Source: JAUUZQ01 sp964538375 (GTDB taxonomy: Bacteria > Bacteroidota > Bacteroidia > Bacteroidales > GCA-2748055). Taken from it: a DNA stretch of 46,820 bases. Positions within the stretch are counted from its first letter, which is position 1, and every line of letters starts with the position of its first letter. Shown piece by piece: positions 1-8,092 of this stretch. The notes beneath the pieces are model-generated. The model had not been told where the DNA came from. It did not search any database and saw only the letters and a list, made by a program, of their open reading frames with translations. The stretch spans positions 1 to 46,820 of the forward strand of contig CAZIFQ010000025.1 in the NCBI GenBank assembly GCA_964538375.1, written 5' to 3'. A program made the translations under genes and the position numbers.

Positions 1-2086
1 TTCCAATATCTACTCCCGTTGCTCCGCATATACCCGAAGTATTGTTAACACCAACGTCAGCAGGTGCAGTGATGGTGGGAACCTCATTGTCAGTAACAGT
101 AACTTTTTGTGTGGCTGTAGCAGTAAGTCCTGCATCATCTTCTGTGGTCCAAGTAACCAATGTTTCTCCTATCGGGAATGTTGCAGGTGCATCATTTGTT
201 ACAGAAGCCACATTGCAGTTGTCATCTGCAGTAGCTGTTCCAATATCTACTCCCGTTGCACCACAAACACCCGGAGTATTGTTAACACTAACAACAGCAG
301 GTGCTGTAATAGTTGGTGGTTCATTGTCTGTAACGGTAACCGTTTGTGTGGCTGAAGTTGTAAGTCCAGCATCATCTTCCGCGGTCCATATCACCGTTGT
401 TTCTCCTATCGGGAATGTTGCAGGTGCATCATTAGTTACAGAAGCCACATTGCAGTTGTCATTTGCAGTAGCTGTTCCAATATCTACTCCCGTTGCACCA
501 CAAACACCCGGAGTATTGTTAACACTAACAACAGCAGGTGCTGTAATAGTTGGTGGTTCATTGTCTGTAACGGTAACCGTTTGTGTGGCTGAAGTTGTAA
601 GTCCAGCATCATCTTCCGCGGTCCATATCACCGTTGTTTCTCCTATCGGGAATGTTGCAGGTGCATCATTTGTTACAGAAGCCACATTGCAGTTGTCATC
701 TGCAGTAGCTGTTCCAATAGCAACTCCTGTTGCTCCGCATACACCCGGAGTATTGTTTACACTAAGATCAGCAGGTGCGGTGATGGTTGGTAATTCATTG
801 TCAGTTACGGTTACAGTTTGAAGTGCTGTAGCAGTATTATCGGTATTATCTGTGACTATCCATGTGACTATTGTTTCTCCCAGAGGATAGGTAGCGAGAG
901 CGTCATTTGTTACGGAAGCCACTCCACAATTATCATCTGTGGTGGCTGAGCCCAATGCTACCCCGCTTGCAGTGCACACACCTGAGTCATTCCCAACAGA
1001 TACACCAGCAGGTGCTGTGATAGTTGGATCAGTATCATCTATTACAGTTACGTTAATTGTGCAGCTATCGACATTTAACACATCATCTGTTACATAGATG
1101 GTTACGGGGGTTATACCCAATCCAATCATTGTCCCGGCAGTAGGAAATTGCGTAATGGTAAGTGATGCATCGCAATTGTCTGTTGCCCCAATCTCGCTGC
1201 TAAGATCAGGTACTGCAATCTGACAGGGTGCATTCGCTGAAAGAATTTTATTAGTTGCGCAAGTGTTTATCACTGGAGAAATAGTATCACCAGTTACATT
1301 AATCGCTGAAAGACTGAATAAATGGCTATTAATTTCGAATTCAACATAATATTCACCTGTGGCAATTGCCGTATAGTAATAAGTAGTCTCCCCTGAAATA
1401 GCTACACTATCCTGGTACCATTGGTAATTACTAGCTGTATCTGTTGTTGATAGGGTAACAGAACCTCCCGGACAAAAAGTTGTGACTCCAGAAGTATCAA
1501 TTTTATAGCTTCCTCCGCTAAAGAAATCTCCAATATCGCTACCTATAAGGTCCTCTAATCCATATTGCTGACAGCTGTCTACCGGGGCTGTACACCAAAA
1601 ATCTTCAAAACCATCCCCGGTTTTCAGGTCCGGATCCGGATCCAGAATATATAATTGTCCGTCATTATCAAATGAACCCCAGTCGTCGGAACCAAGCATC
1701 TCCCACTCACCGGTAACTACCATGGTTCCTCCATTTTCGACATCTACCTTATTCCAGGAAGTATAATTTCCGTAGACAATCAGGATTGATCCGGCTCCTA
1801 AATAAAGGTTTGACTGGTTTTTAAAATTAAGATCTCCATAGATGACCAGGGTATCATAAACATACAAATCTCCGTTTTGAAATTCTACGGTTCCATATCT
1901 GCTTACAAAACCAAAAATGTTTATATCGATATTTATGCCTGTTGCATTAGGGGCCGTGCCGGACACCCATGTGTTATCGCTGGACCATAGTCCTGTATAA
2001 TTATCAATTGAGAATTCCTGGGAGTATGAATACTGCATTAAGCCGGCAAGTAATATAAATACTACCATACGCGAAAAGCCGGACAT
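1..2086 (-). CDS. Secreted HYR-repeat surface protein, 5' part (C-terminus beyond window)
   Basis: An uninterrupted minus-strand frame runs from an ATG at 2086 to the left edge (about 695 codons seen). The first 21 or so residues form a signal peptide (hydrophobic FILLAGLMQYSYS, cleavage near SYSQ). Next come about 230 residues of beta-rich sequence with repeated DLYVYDTLVIYGDLNF-like strands, as in Bacteroidota passenger domains, then a domain containing CPGGSVTLSTT that resembles a PKD/Ig module. From about 800 leftwards lie tandem HYR (hyalin-repeat) modules of 79 residues with TVTVTDNEPPTITAP boundaries and internal DNCNVASVTNDAP. HYR modules are an Ig-like fold used in adhesion. The C-terminus, where a type IX secretion signal would be expected, is outside the window. 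In-frame upstream TTG codons exist, but the ATG directly before the signal peptide is the best start. Probable surface adhesin or matrix protein; the ligand is unknown. Confidence 0.85.
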   Translation of the reverse strand, partial: MSGFSRMVVFILLAGLMQYSYSQEFSIDNYTGLWSSDNTWVSGTAPNATGINIDINIFGFVSRYGTVEFQNGDLYVYDTLVIYGDLNFKNQSNLYLGAGSILIVYGNYTSWNKVDVENGGTMVVTGEWEMLGSDDWGSFDNDGQLYILDPDPDLKTGDGFEDFWCTAPVDSCQQYGLEDLIGSDIGDFFSGGSYKIDTSGVTTFCPGGSVTLSTTDTASNYQWYQDSVAISGETTYYYTAIATGEYYVEFEINSHLFSLSAINVTGDTISPVINTCATNKILSANAPCQIAVPDLSSEIGATDNCDASLTITQFPTAGTMIGLGITPVTIYVTDDVLNVDSCTINVTVIDDTDPTITAPAGVSVGNDSGVCTASGVALGSATTDDNCGVASVTNDALATYPLGETIVTWIVTDNTDNTATALQTVTVTDNELPTITAPADLSVNNTPGVCGATGVAIGTATADDNCNVASVTNDAPATFPIGETTVIWTAEDDAGLTTSATQTVTVTDNEPPTITAPAVVSVNNTPGVCGATGVDIGTATANDNCNVASVTNDAPATFPIGETTVIWTAEDDAGLTTSATQTVTVTDNEPPTITAPAVVSVNNTPGVCGATGVDIGTATADDNCNVASVTNDAPATFPIGETLVTWTTEDDAGLTATATQKVTVTDNEVPTITAPADVGVNNTSGICGATGVDIG
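7..954 (-). repeat. Tandem 237-bp repeats encoding HYR modules
   Basis: The same 237-bp unit (79 codons) starts at about 7, 244, 481 and 718, with a fifth more diverged unit from about 955. The units at 244 and 481 are almost identical at the nucleotide level, differing at only a few positions such as tcattagtt versus tcatttgtt. Such identity indicates recent duplication or gene conversion inside the coding sequence, and makes the region prone to copy-number change and misassembly. Confidence 0.9.
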
Positions 2087-2466
2087 ATTCCTGCTCTGAA
2101 AAACCTGCAGGATGTTCTTGTTGTTTCTTTTATTGCTTTTCAATTTCAGATTTCTTTTATAATTATTTATAAGCTGATAGTTATCCGGGACTATTTAACT
2201 CACAAGTTCAAATGAACATATTTTCCAAATTTGCCCTAAAGCTAACGATTCAATCCCGCCTATTTAAAGGGAAAACCATTTCTTTGTGTTAATAACTGCA
2301 CCAAAGATTTGCCAGTTTGACCAAAGCGCCCTTCGGTGTGACCAAATAACAGTTAAAAGAGACAAATAAGATTAGATTTTTCTGACAATTGTTCATGCTT
2401 TGGAGGGATAGCGGGTTATAGAGGATACAGGTTATGAAAAATGAGTCAAAAGTGCAAACTCTTTAC
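2087..2466. other. Intergenic region between hydE and the HYR-repeat gene
   Basis: These 380 bases hold no convincing gene. They must include the promoter of the leftward HYR-repeat gene and the 3' end of the hydF-hydE transcript. A tgaccaaa motif occurs twice, at about 2318 and 2339, flanking a GC-richer segment (gcgcccttcggtgt). No clear TAnnTTTG element or T-tailed terminator hairpin was found. Confidence 0.4.
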
Positions 2467-3567
2467 CTAGCTGTCTTTTAACGGAGCCGATTGGTTCTTC
2501 AGTGCGAAGTGCAACGAATCCCCCCATTCACCATAACCAATCTCGCCATCTGCCAGTTGAATCCGAACATCCATGCAGTTTTTGCAGTGATCAGGATCTT
2601 CATCGGTACAGGGTTTGTTTTCATACAAGGCATAGTCGTTACGAAATAATCCTGGAGTTACATTGGGCATGATGACATTGGCGCCAATCTTCACTGCTTT
2701 CTCTCTGCCGATTGGATCGATGGCTTGTAATGCAGTGGCAGCAGCTATATTAATATCCTTCATGACGATGCGGAGTGTAGCAATCATATTCAGCGTGAGA
2801 TCAAACCTCTCCTTGATGGGCAACAGGAGATCTTTATATTGATACAGGGGGGTATCATGGTGCTCGATGTAAGGACCCATTCCAACCATATCTATATCGA
2901 ATTCCTGCATGAAGAGAATGTCATCAGCCAGTTGCTCTATGGTCTGGAAAGGTAATCCGATCATAACCCCTGTTCCGGTCTGGTAGCCCAGGTCCTGCAA
3001 TGTTCTCAGACAATTGTAGCGGGTTTCAAATTCATGGTGTTCATTCTCCGGATGAATCTTATGGTACAGTTCTTTTGACGACGATTCTATTCTCAGCAGG
3101 TACCTGTGCGCACCGGCATCCATCCATCGTTGGTAGGTCTCCCTGCTTTGCTCTCCCAGTGAAAGCGTTATTCCTAATTCATTATTGGAAAGTTGCTTAA
3201 TTTTCTTAAGTAAAGTTTCTATCCGCTCACTGAAGACAGGTGAGATGATTTCTCCTCCCTGGAGTATCAGGGATCCATAGTTGTTTTCATAGGCATATTG
3301 AGCCGCTTCCAGGATCTCCTTATCACTCAGGTTGTAGCGGTCTACTTTCTTATTACTTTTCCTTATACCACAGTAATAGCAATCCTTGGAGCAAATATTT
3401 GAAAACTCCACGAGACCTCTGAAATAGACTTTGTTTCCAACGTACTCTTGCTTTACCTGGAGAGATTTTTTAAACAACATCTTCCTGTCATTACCTGTTG
3501 CAGACAACATTCTTACCAGGTCATCTTTCTCCAGTTTTTCCTTCTGCAATATTTTTTCGAATTCCAT
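2467..3567 (-). CDS. hydE: [FeFe]-hydrogenase maturation radical SAM protein HydE
   Basis: A 366-residue radical SAM enzyme of HydE length. It carries the cluster motif CSKDCYYC (Cys59, Cys63, Cys66) after GLVEFSN, and the HydE-typical GGEIISP and GMGPYIEHHDTPL segments. HydE works with HydG and HydF to build the 2Fe subcluster of the hydrogenase H-cluster in the cytoplasm. A second Cys group near residues 315-330 (CTDEDPDHCKNC) matches the position of the auxiliary, non-essential cluster site. The gene starts 1 nt after the hydF stop codon, so the two are almost certainly co-transcribed with hydF first. No hydG or hydrogenase structural gene lies in the window. Confidence 0.95.
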   Translation of the reverse strand: MEFEKILQKEKLEKDDLVRMLSATGNDRKMLFKKSLQVKQEYVGNKVYFRGLVEFSNICSKDCYYCGIRKSNKKVDRYNLSDKEILEAAQYAYENNYGSLILQGGEIISPVFSERIETLLKKIKQLSNNELGITLSLGEQSRETYQRWMDAGAHRYLLRIESSSKELYHKIHPENEHHEFETRYNCLRTLQDLGYQTGTGVMIGLPFQTIEQLADDILFMQEFDIDMVGMGPYIEHHDTPLYQYKDLLLPIKERFDLTLNMIATLRIVMKDINIAAATALQAIDPIGREKAVKIGANVIMPNVTPGLFRNDYALYENKPCTDEDPDHCKNCMDVRIQLADGEIGYGEWGDSLHFALKNQSAPLKDS

Positions 3568-3568
3568 G

Positions 3569-4795
3569 CTACAAATACTCTAAACTGTTGTTCATATTTT
3601 TTGTAAACGGGGCGATGGCCCTGTAATAGACCCCCTGGATATAAGCTATGGCCATACCGTAATTTGTTACCGGAATCCCGGCGTCAATGGCTGGTTTAAG
3701 CCGGTTGATAAGCTGCTTACGTGTGATCATGCATCCGCCGCATTGGATTACGATGCTGTAATCAGTTATTTTACCAGGTACTTCATTAAGACCAGGAACA
3801 ATAACATATTCAAGCTTCTTTCCTGTGAAACTGTCCAGCCATTTGGGGATTTTGAATCGTCCAATATCGTCGCAGGAAACCTGGTGAGTACAAGACTCGA
3901 GGATAAGTACCTTATCTCCTTCTTCAAGTTTGGAAAGATGGGGTGTTCCTTTCAGGTAATTCTTCCAATCTCCTTTATATCTTGCAAGGACTGTACTAAA
4001 ACTAGTGAGAGGTATTTTTTCAGGTACAGCAGCCCCCATTTTTAAAAATGCCTGGCTGTCCGTAATAGCCAATGTAGGGAGCGGGTTTAAGGTTTTTAAA
4101 AGGGTTTCAACTTCTCCTTCTTGCGCAACAACAGCAATAGCTTCATTATCGAGGATATCCCTGATAGCTTGTACCTGGGGCAGAATTAACCTGCCTTCGG
4201 GTGCCTCAGAATCGATGGGAGTGATCAGCAAGACGAGGTCGCCTTGATTGATGATATCTCCAACCAGCGATTTTGCCATATAGGCAGTTTCCGGGATATT
4301 TCTTATCAATAATTGTATAAGTTCTTCTCTGTTCCTTCCATCAATAGTTGAATATGCAACAGTTTTTTTGTGTAGTTTTTGAGGTAGGTAATCAAGGGTA
4401 TGATCTATTGAAGTAATCAGGTCGATTTTGTTTTGAACCAGGACATAAGGAAGTTCCCATTTATCAAATTCCGCAATCAAACTTTCCTCAGGATCTCCGA
4501 ATTGTCCTTGCGTTACTACAAGGATACCCAGATCAATCTTTTTAATAGTCTCCTTTGTTTTTCCCACACGCTTCTTGCCCAGGTCACCAAAGTCATCCAT
4601 CCCCGCTGTGTCGACAATAATAGCTGGACCAATACCGAAAATCTCAATGGATTTTCTAACCGGGTCGGTTGTGGTCCCAGCAATGTCAGATACAATAGCA
4701 ACTTCCTGCTCCGTAAGCGAATTGATGAGCGAACTTTTGCCAGTATTTCTTCTTCCGAAAATCCCTATATGTGGTTTAGCATCTCTACCTTTCAT
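3569..4795 (-). CDS. hydF: [FeFe]-hydrogenase H-cluster maturation GTPase HydF
   Basis: A 408-residue protein with an N-terminal TrmE/Era-like GTPase domain: P-loop GRRNTGKS at residues 14-21, switch II DTAGMDDFG near 62-70 and NKID at 122-125. The C-terminal part carries the HydF iron-sulfur ligands Cys302-x-His304 (SCTHQVSC) and Cys352-Gly-Gly-Cys355 (IQCGGCM). HydF is the scaffold that receives the 2Fe precursor from HydE/HydG and transfers it to apo-hydrogenase. It is the first gene of the hydF-hydE pair, and all motifs expected for function are present. Confidence 0.96.
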   Translation of the reverse strand: MKGRDAKPHIGIFGRRNTGKSSLINSLTEQEVAIVSDIAGTTTDPVRKSIEIFGIGPAIIVDTAGMDDFGDLGKKRVGKTKETIKKIDLGILVVTQGQFGDPEESLIAEFDKWELPYVLVQNKIDLITSIDHTLDYLPQKLHKKTVAYSTIDGRNREELIQLLIRNIPETAYMAKSLVGDIINQGDLVLLITPIDSEAPEGRLILPQVQAIRDILDNEAIAVVAQEGEVETLLKTLNPLPTLAITDSQAFLKMGAAVPEKIPLTSFSTVLARYKGDWKNYLKGTPHLSKLEEGDKVLILESCTHQVSCDDIGRFKIPKWLDSFTGKKLEYVIVPGLNEVPGKITDYSIVIQCGGCMITRKQLINRLKPAIDAGIPVTNYGMAIAYIQGVYYRAIAPFTKNMNNSLEYL

Positions 4796-4856
4796 CCTTT
4801 TTTTATCTAAAATATTACATCACTTGATCATTCGTTCTCATCTGAATAATTTCATG

Positions 4857-4864
4857 CAAAAATA
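4857..4864 (-). promoter_or_regulatory. Candidate -7 element for hydF-hydE
   Basis: On the minus strand this reads TATTTTTG, an exact match to the Bacteroidota TAnnTTTG -7 consensus, 62 nt upstream of the hydF ATG. No TTG -33 element at the usual 19-21 nt distance was found, so the call is weak. Confidence 0.3.
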
Positions 4865-5072
4865 CGGTTTATAATGGGAAGGAAAAAGTAAAAAGGAAAA
4901 GTAAGCCTTTGGCTCTGTAAGTACACAAGCTCAACAAAACACTCAGGGACAGAATGTAAAAAGATGAGAGAAAAAGTGAAAAGTCCCACTACGCGAGAAG
5001 GAGAGTAAGCCATTAACCCATTTTTCATCCTCCGAAGCTTTAGCGCAGGAGGGAACCCATTAACCCATTAAC

Positions 5073-6086
5073 TCATTTCTCAAATCCTGGATCCCCAAAA
5101 TTAGCTGGACCTATCTCCCTTTTTTTCTCTTCAATCTCCACTACCATCTCTGTCACGAGGGAGTTCACAGGTGTTTCAACCTTTAATTCAACACCCTTAT
5201 CTCTTATATATCCGTTGAACCAGAGTACTTCTGTTTTGCCTCCCCTTAATAAAGATTGTAAGCTGGAAGATATAAGCTTTCTATACTTGTTGCCAAAAGC
5301 CATCAGGAAAACATGCTGCCTGGTCTTACTCCATTGCAGCAATTTATAGTAATCCAGTTTTCCTGAATAGGGATTTACTTTAAGGTTCATGGCATCCGAA
5401 ACAGCAATGGCCTCTTCAATAATCGTTAAAAATATTTTTCTGATTTTTCTTTTACTTAGCATCTTGCCCAGCGGGAGTCCGCAGATGGCTCCCAAGGTTG
5501 AAATACACGAATTGATAATTAGTTTAGAATAGAGATCTGACAATATATTTTCTGAAATAGTGACCGGAGCAATAGGGTTAAGCATAGCTTTAATTGCAAG
5601 TAGGGCTTTATCTTGTGGCTTAGATAGATATCCAATTACAAATTCCCCTCCGGATGTCATCTCCAGTTCTGCATTTTCATGCATCGTGGCTCCCCATCCC
5701 ACTGTACAACCTATTGTTCTTTCTTCTCCGACTATTTTAGCCAGCTCTTCTTCAACGATACCATTTTGCAGGGAGATTATTTTGCAATTATCATAGAGAA
5801 AGGGTAATATATTCCTGGCTGCTTCAGCCATATCTTTTGCCTTAGTAGCAATAAACACATAGTCCGGCCTTACTTTGAGATTCATTACCCTTGCAATGGA
5901 GGGTACTTTTACATGGTGGTTTCCACAATGACCATAAATGTGTAAGCCCTTGGAATTAGCGATATCTGCTACCTCCTGGTATTTTGTCACCAGTTGAACA
6001 TTGTAATCGTTCTTCTTTAGAACAGCAGCAACGATACCTCCAACTGCTCCTGCACCTATGACAAGGATATTTACTCTTTTTCCCAT
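5073..6086 (-). CDS. Ketopantoate reductase / ApbA-PanE family dehydrogenase
   Basis: A 337-residue protein of the 2-dehydropantoate 2-reductase (ApbA/PanE) family. A Rossmann NADP-binding motif lies at residues 11-17 (GAGAVGG). The family's central motif is present as SKLIINSCISTLGA (Lys188 and Asn192 in the expected catalytic and substrate positions), followed by the helical C-terminal domain. Family members reduce ketopantoate to pantoate for CoA synthesis, but this fold also covers reductases of other 2-oxo acids, and no other pantothenate genes are nearby, so the substrate is left open. The start lies 7 nt after the stop of the broken Nudix gene, implying they were once in one transcript. 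Confidence 0.8.
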   Translation of the reverse strand: MGKRVNILVIGAGAVGGIVAAVLKKNDYNVQLVTKYQEVADIANSKGLHIYGHCGNHHVKVPSIARVMNLKVRPDYVFIATKAKDMAEAARNILPFLYDNCKIISLQNGIVEEELAKIVGEERTIGCTVGWGATMHENAELEMTSGGEFVIGYLSKPQDKALLAIKAMLNPIAPVTISENILSDLYSKLIINSCISTLGAICGLPLGKMLSKRKIRKIFLTIIEEAIAVSDAMNLKVNPYSGKLDYYKLLQWSKTRQHVFLMAFGNKYRKLISSSLQSLLRGGKTEVLWFNGYIRDKGVELKVETPVNSLVTEMVVEIEEKKREIGPANFGDPGFEK

Positions 6087-6093
6087 TTCAATC

Positions 6094-6412
6094 TTAATAT
6101 AAATCGATTGTAGGCCATTTTAATTTACCTGCGTGATACGCGAACATTAATTCAATCTGTTCTTTTGTATTGCGAGGTGTTGATAAAGCAGGGAGCCGAT
6201 TAAGTGGAAAGAATCCGGCATCGGAAGCTTCATACCCGGGACCATCCCCCGGGCATTGACCATCTCCCATCTATTTTCTCCTGAATCAAAAGAATCTCAT
6301 TCAGTTCATTGTAGCGGTCCATGTCATAATCTGATTCAGCATAATGCTGACCGATTTCTGAGAGCGCCTGGACCTGTTTGGCTAGATTTAAGAGCTTGGA
6401 ATTACTATTCAT
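6094..6412 (-). pseudogene. Nudix hydrolase pseudogene (catalytic core deleted)
   Basis: The first 60 codons encode the helical N-terminal domain found in Nudix_hydro-type hydrolases (KLLNLAKQVQALSEIGQHYA) and the entry to the Nudix domain (WSMPGGW). The frame then breaks with a TGA at 6230-6232. In another frame, from about 6241 to the TAA at 6094, the expected C-terminus continues (PGYEASDAGFFPLNRLP, then STPRNTKEQIELMF). The middle of the domain, including the whole Nudix box (GX5EX7REUXEEXGU), is missing. CCCGGG occurs on both sides of the join (6235-6240 and 6248-6253). It cannot make an active Nudix enzyme. Confidence 0.8.
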
Positions 6413-6475
6413 TACTGAAAATAAATAAATGGAAGTATTTATTAATCTAAGTTAGTTATTTTATGAGGAATTGTT

Positions 6476-6504
6476 TTGAAATTTAAAAATAATCTACATA
6501 TTTG
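6476..6504 (+). promoter_or_regulatory. Candidate promoter of the trp leader
   Basis: TTG at 6476-6478 and CATATTTG at 6497-6504 (one mismatch to TAnnTTTG) are 18 nt apart, close to the Bacteroidota -33/-7 arrangement. The predicted transcript would start near 6511, 13 nt before the leader-peptide ATG. Confidence 0.4.
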
Positions 6505-6523
6505 TATGCATAAGAATTGAACA

Positions 6524-6574
6524 ATGAATATTTCTCTTTCTAACAATTGGTGGTGGCACAACTTACTGAGGTAG
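6524..6574 (+). CDS. trp leader peptide (three consecutive Trp codons)
   Basis: This 16-codon ORF reads MNISLSNNWWWHNLLR and stops at TAG 6572-6574. Codons 9-11 (6548-6556) are TGG TGG TGG. It lies 26 nt upstream of an intrinsic terminator and in the same direction as trpB. A short ORF with tandem Trp codons before a terminator and a trp gene is the classical layout of ribosome-mediated transcription attenuation: when charged tRNA-Trp is scarce the ribosome stalls on the Trp codons and the terminator does not form. It is the start of the regulatory leader rather than a functional protein. Confidence 0.85.
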   Translation: MNISLSNNWWWHNLLR

Positions 6575-6630
6575 GAAGGGAGAACTGTATATAATTTTAA
6601 GGCCGCAGTCGAACCCTGCGGCCTTTTTTT
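6566..6630 (+). terminator. trp attenuator (terminator hairpin with possible antiterminator arm)
   Basis: GGCCGCAG (6601-6608) pairs perfectly with CTGCGGCC (6616-6623) around a 7-nt loop and is followed by seven T (6624-6630): a strong intrinsic terminator on the + strand. CTGAGG at 6566-6571, at the end of the leader ORF, can pair with CCGCAG (6603-6608) with one mismatch, offering a competing antiterminator. The next gene downstream is trpB, so the terminator's logical role is attenuation. Confidence 0.8.
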
Positions 6631-6640
6631 ATGGAATAAA

Positions 6641-6724
6641 ATGAACAAGAAAAATTTAATATGGTGGATGAGGATTTGTTTCTGTTGGTCTTGGCAACAG
6701 GCCAAAGCCCTGAAACAAGTTTAG
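6641..6724 (+). CDS. Second Trp-rich small ORF between attenuator and trpB
   Basis: A 27-codon ORF begins 10 nt after the T-run of the attenuator and ends at TAG 6722-6724. It starts MNKKNLIWWM and ends WSWQQAKALKQV, with four Trp codons (6662-6664, 6665-6667, 6686-6688, 6692-6694). Trp is normally rare, so four in 27 beside a trp gene is unlikely by chance. Its 3' end overlaps a hairpin (GGCC at 6700-6703, CCCT/AGGG inside, GGCC at about 6732). It could be a second attenuation or translational-control leader for trpB read only when the first terminator is bypassed. Inference from composition and position. Confidence 0.55.
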   Translation: MNKKNLIWWMRICFCWSWQQAKALKQV

Positions 6725-6813
6725 GGTGACCGGCCTTATGACAGCACACAAATGAGCGATTCTAAGAATCATAATTAATTAGCAAAAATCAACGTACAAA
6801 TACATTTTTTATC

Positions 6814-7974
6814 ATGACAGTAAAACCCGGATTTTATGGAGAGTATGGTGGTGCATTTGTTCCACCCGTGTTAGAACCAAACTTAAAGAGATTAGAGGAG
6901 AATTTTTTAAAATTTAAAGATGATCCTGATTTTCAGGCAGAACTCATGTATTACTTCAAAAATTATATAGGTAGACCTTCACCGCTGTTTTTAGCAGAGC
7001 GTCTTTCTGAAAAAGTTGGAAGTAAAATTTATCTTAAGCGTGAGGATCTTAACCATACAGGAGCACACAAAATTAACAATACTATTGGACAGCTATTACT
7101 AGCCAAGAGAATGGGAGCCAAGGAGGTAGTGGCAGAAACAGGAGCTGGTCAACATGGTGTTGCAACGGCAACTGCAGCTGCATTGTTTGATATTCCATGT
7201 AAGGTATTTATGGGATCAGTGGATATTGAAAGACAAACCATGAATGTAAGCAGAATGAAACTGCTTGGGGCAGAAGTAATTCCTGCTACTCAAGGTTCAC
7301 AGACATTGGCTGATGCAGTTGATGCTGCCTTAGGTTATTTCATTGAGAATCCTGAATCATTCTACTGCCTGGGTTCACAGGTTGGACCACATCCATATCC
7401 AAATATGGTTGGTTATTTCCAGAGTTTCATTGGAAAAGAAGCCCGTGAGCAGATTCTGGAGGTTGAAGGAAGATTGCCGGATAACATTTATGCCTGTGTG
7501 GGAGGTGGATCTAATGCGATTGGATTGTTCCAGGGATTCCTTGATGACAAGGATGTGAAGATTTTTGGTGCTGAGGGTGGTGGAGAAGGATATCTTCCAA
7601 AGACTGCAGCAACACTCTGCCTGGGTAAAAAAGGAGTTTTCCAGGGAACTTTCTCATACTGTCTTATGGATGAGAACGATCAGCCTGCCCAATCATGGTC
7701 AATTGCTGCTGGTCTTGACTATCCTGGCATCAGTCCACAACATGCCAGCTTAAAAGACAGTGGCAGGGCTGAATACCATCTTATTACAGACAAGGAAGCC
7801 ATTGAAGCATTCAGGGAGTTATCGACATTAGAAGGAATTATTCCTGCTATCGAATCTGCACACGCCATTGCACTGGCAATGAAGTTGCAAAAAGGTAAGA
7901 AGGATGAGCTTACAGTGATTAACCTTTCTGGTAGAGGCGACAAAGACGTTGAAAGAGAGTTGAAAGACTATTAG
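6814..7974 (+). CDS. trpB: Tryptophan synthase beta chain
   Basis: A 386-residue TrpB1-type beta subunit. The PLP-binding Lys86 lies in HTGAHKINN, the catalytic Glu108 in VVAETGAGQHG, and the phosphate-binding loop is GGGSNAIG. All align in spacing with the enteric enzyme (Lys87, Glu109). It condenses indole and serine to tryptophan, normally in an alpha2beta2 complex with TrpA. No trpA or other trp gene is adjacent, so this trpB stands alone, behind its own attenuator. The ATG at 6814 directly precedes the conserved N-terminus (GFYGEYGGAFVPPVL). A strong terminator follows at 8003-8047. Confidence 0.97.
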   Translation: MTVKPGFYGEYGGAFVPPVLEPNLKRLEENFLKFKDDPDFQAELMYYFKNYIGRPSPLFLAERLSEKVGSKIYLKREDLNHTGAHKINNTIGQLLLAKRMGAKEVVAETGAGQHGVATATAAALFDIPCKVFMGSVDIERQTMNVSRMKLLGAEVIPATQGSQTLADAVDAALGYFIENPESFYCLGSQVGPHPYPNMVGYFQSFIGKEAREQILEVEGRLPDNIYACVGGGSNAIGLFQGFLDDKDVKIFGAEGGGEGYLPKTAATLCLGKKGVFQGTFSYCLMDENDQPAQSWSIAAGLDYPGISPQHASLKDSGRAEYHLITDKEAIEAFRELSTLEGIIPAIESAHAIALAMKLQKGKKDELTVINLSGRGDKDVERELKDY

Positions 7975-8002
7975 GTTTCTTATAGAACAAGAACCTGTCG
8001 TG

Positions 8003-8047
8003 ACCGCGGACCAAAGCTTAAATGATTTGGTTCGCGGTTTTTTTTTT
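8003..8047 (+). terminator. Rho-independent terminator of trpB
   Basis: ACCGCGGACCAAA (8003-8015) pairs with TTTGGTTCGCGGT (8026-8038) with one G-U pair, followed by a run of about ten T. It lies 29 nt after the trpB stop and ends the transcript before lipA. Confidence 0.92.
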
Positions 8048-8092
8048 GAGTATTGTCCATGCAACTGGCTATTTTATTTAATTCAAAATATG

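Noticed and set aside
42..821. Long plus-strand open frame of 259 codons across the left repeat
   Set aside because: It is the antisense of the HYR repeats: its low-complexity Val/Thr/Ser sequence mirrors the tandem 237-bp unit, while the minus-strand frame has a signal peptide and recognisable HYR modules.
7..1191. Regular tandem repeats that might suggest a CRISPR array
   Set aside because: The units are 237 bp, contiguous, in frame and coding for HYR domains, with no unique spacers. The 126-bp repeats at about 14340-15540 are likewise TPR coding units.
6442..6705. Minus-strand open frame of 87 codons over the trp leader
   Set aside because: Its translation has no family-like pattern and it overlaps the leader peptide, terminator and second Trp-rich ORF, which explain the sequence better.
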